From assembly GCA_003695745.1 (NCBI GenBank), contig RFHW01000082.1:1-12467 (forward strand): a stretch of DNA of 12,467 nucleotides. The letters are read 5' to 3'. Of this stretch, positions 11,484-12,467 are shown in pieces. The notes below the pieces were generated by a model. The model was not told the DNA's origin. It saw nothing but the letters and a program-made list of their open reading frames with translations, and ran no database searches. A program made the translations under genes and the position numbers. The number at the start of each line of letters is the position of its first letter. Position 1 is the first letter of the stretch. This DNA is from Methanobacteriota archaeon (GTDB lineage: Archaea > Hydrothermarchaeota > Hydrothermarchaeia > Hydrothermarchaeales > SZUA-236).

Positions 11484-12419
11484 ATGAAGATTCTGGTTGT
11501 GGATGACAGGGAGGAAGACCGTTATCTTCTGGAGAAGATGCTCGGTGGAGAGGGGTTTGACGTGGTCTCAGCAGCAGATGGGAAGGAGGCCCTTGAAGCG
11601 GCGAGGAAAGAGGAGCCTAACATGGTCATATCAGACATTCTCATGCCTGAGATGGACGGCTATCAGCTCCTGCGAGAGTTCAAGTCGGACAAAAAGCTCC
11701 GTCGCATCCCCTTCGTCTTCTACACCGCCACATACACCTCAAAGGAGGACGAGGACTTTGCAAAGGGGCTCGGCGTCTCCCGCTTCATCAGAAAGCCTGA
11801 GGAGCCAAAGCACTTCATTGAGAAGGTGAAGGAGGTGATCCGGGAACATGACGAGGGGCTCCTCCCGGCCGGGGAACCCTCCATAAAACATGAGGAGGCC
11901 TATCTCAGGGAGTACAATGAGCGGCTCGTCAGGAAGCTGGAGGACAAGGTGGCAGAGCTCTCGGCTGCCAAGAAGGAGGTGGAGCGCGCAAGGGATTTCC
12001 TGCAGGCCCTCCTGGAGTCCATGAAAGACGGCATACTCTTCATAGACCGTGAGGGGCAGGTGACGCTCACCAACAGGGCCGGGAGGGATATGGAGAAGGA
12101 GGTGCTCAAAAAGATCCTTCCCCTTCTGGAGAAGGCGGAGGAGGAGTGCCTCTGCGACATGGACCTGGAGGTTGGTGGAAGGTACTATGATGTGTGCTGC
12201 TGCCCTGTGACGGTGAAGGGCGGCGGGTATATGGGCACCACGATCGTGCTCAGGGACATTACAGAGCGAAAGCGGGCGAAGGAGGAGCTCAAGGACCGCA
12301 TCGAGGAGCTTGAGAGGTGGCAGCGCCTCACCGTGGGCAGGGAGGTGCGCATGATAGAGCTGAAAAAGCAGATAAAGGAGCTTGAGGCAGAGGTCAAAAA
12401 GCTGAAGGAGAGGGGATAG
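11484..12419 (+). CDS. REC-PAS protein with C-terminal coiled coil
   Basis: A 311-residue soluble signalling protein. The receiver domain (1-120) has D7-D8, phospho-acceptor D51 (ISDILMPEMDG), T81 and K104 (RKPEEP), so it is complete. A coiled coil (about 135-170) leads to a PAS domain (about 171-262) that ends in the same DITERKRAKEEL linker as the kinase. The C-terminus (270-310) is a helix with ELERWQRLTVGREVRMIELK and a Lys/Glu coiled coil. There is no HisKA, HATPase, GGDEF or DNA-binding domain, so output is probably by coiled-coil contact with another protein. The PAS carries a Cys cluster, C222-x-C224 and C238-C239-C240, which could bind a metal or react to redox state. It starts with ATG after a weak GGGAT; 84 bp separate it from the MNT gene and hold their own promoter candidate. 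Confidence 0.9.
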   Translation: MKILVVDDREEDRYLLEKMLGGEGFDVVSAADGKEALEAARKEEPNMVISDILMPEMDGYQLLREFKSDKKLRRIPFVFYTATYTSKEDEDFAKGLGVSRFIRKPEEPKHFIEKVKEVIREHDEGLLPAGEPSIKHEEAYLREYNERLVRKLEDKVAELSAAKKEVERARDFLQALLESMKDGILFIDREGQVTLTNRAGRDMEKEVLKKILPLLEKAEEECLCDMDLEVGGRYYDVCCCPVTVKGGGYMGTTIVLRDITERKRAKEELKDRIEELERWQRLTVGREVRMIELKKQIKELEAEVKKLKERG

Positions 12420-12420
12420 A

Positions 12421-12435
12421 GGGCTGCTGCAGCCC
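12421..12435 (+). terminator. GC-rich palindrome after the REC-PAS gene
   Basis: GGGCTGC and GCAGCCC flank one base directly after the stop codon (12417-12419), followed by ccttta. The stem could help end transcription, but the T-run is weak and archaeal termination relies mainly on T-runs. The final 32 bp of the window show nothing else. Confidence 0.3.
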
Positions 12436-12467
12436 CCTTTATACTGCCGGCGCAATCCCACAGTAAC

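Overview
The window looks like chromosomal DNA of a euryarchaeote. The evidence is an archaeal histone, the large subunit of archaeal replication factor C, two pilin-like proteins with archaeal class III signal peptides next to their aspartic prepilin peptidase, dolichol-phosphate type glycosyltransferases, TATA boxes about 27 nt upstream of leaderless starts, and VapBC and HEPN/MNT modules. By hand count most genes are near 57-62% GC. Large multi-PAS kinases with separate receiver proteins are common in methanogen and anaerobic methane/alkane-oxidiser lineages, but the sequence alone does not fix the genus.

Layout. (1) 1-1360, minus strand: a pilus-type surface operon with a small pilin-like protein, an A24 prepilin peptidase, and a second pilin-like protein cut by the left edge. 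(2) 1407-2829, plus strand: two family-2 glycosyltransferases, ALG5-like then DPM1-like, which probably charge the lipid carrier used for surface glycosylation. A single TATA element seems to serve both this pair and the divergent pilin operon. (3) 2841-4966, minus strand: a tight operon of histone, rfcL and a membrane-anchored AMMECR1-like protein. (4) 5208-12419, plus strand: a signalling block. An alpha/beta hydrolase with an Asp nucleophile overlaps a 1218-residue soluble histidine kinase (GAF-like, six PAS, HisKA, HATPase). Then come a vapBC module, a stand-alone receiver protein, a HEPN/MNT pair, and a REC-PAS-coiled-coil protein.

How the parts may work together. The kinase, receiver and REC-PAS protein look like one phosphorelay neighbourhood into which two toxin-antitoxin type modules have been placed. 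Both modules are lower in GC (about 49% and 44% in the stretches counted). Joining the sequence on either side of vapBC in silico restores a well-spaced start codon for the receiver gene directly behind an orphan Shine-Dalgarno at the kinase 3' end, which suggests vapBC split a former kinase-receiver operon. Inside the kinase, the fourth PAS domain has low GC (about 46%) and is bordered by perfect 25-nt repeats, as if exchanged as a cassette. No tRNA, rRNA, CRISPR array or insertion sequence was seen.
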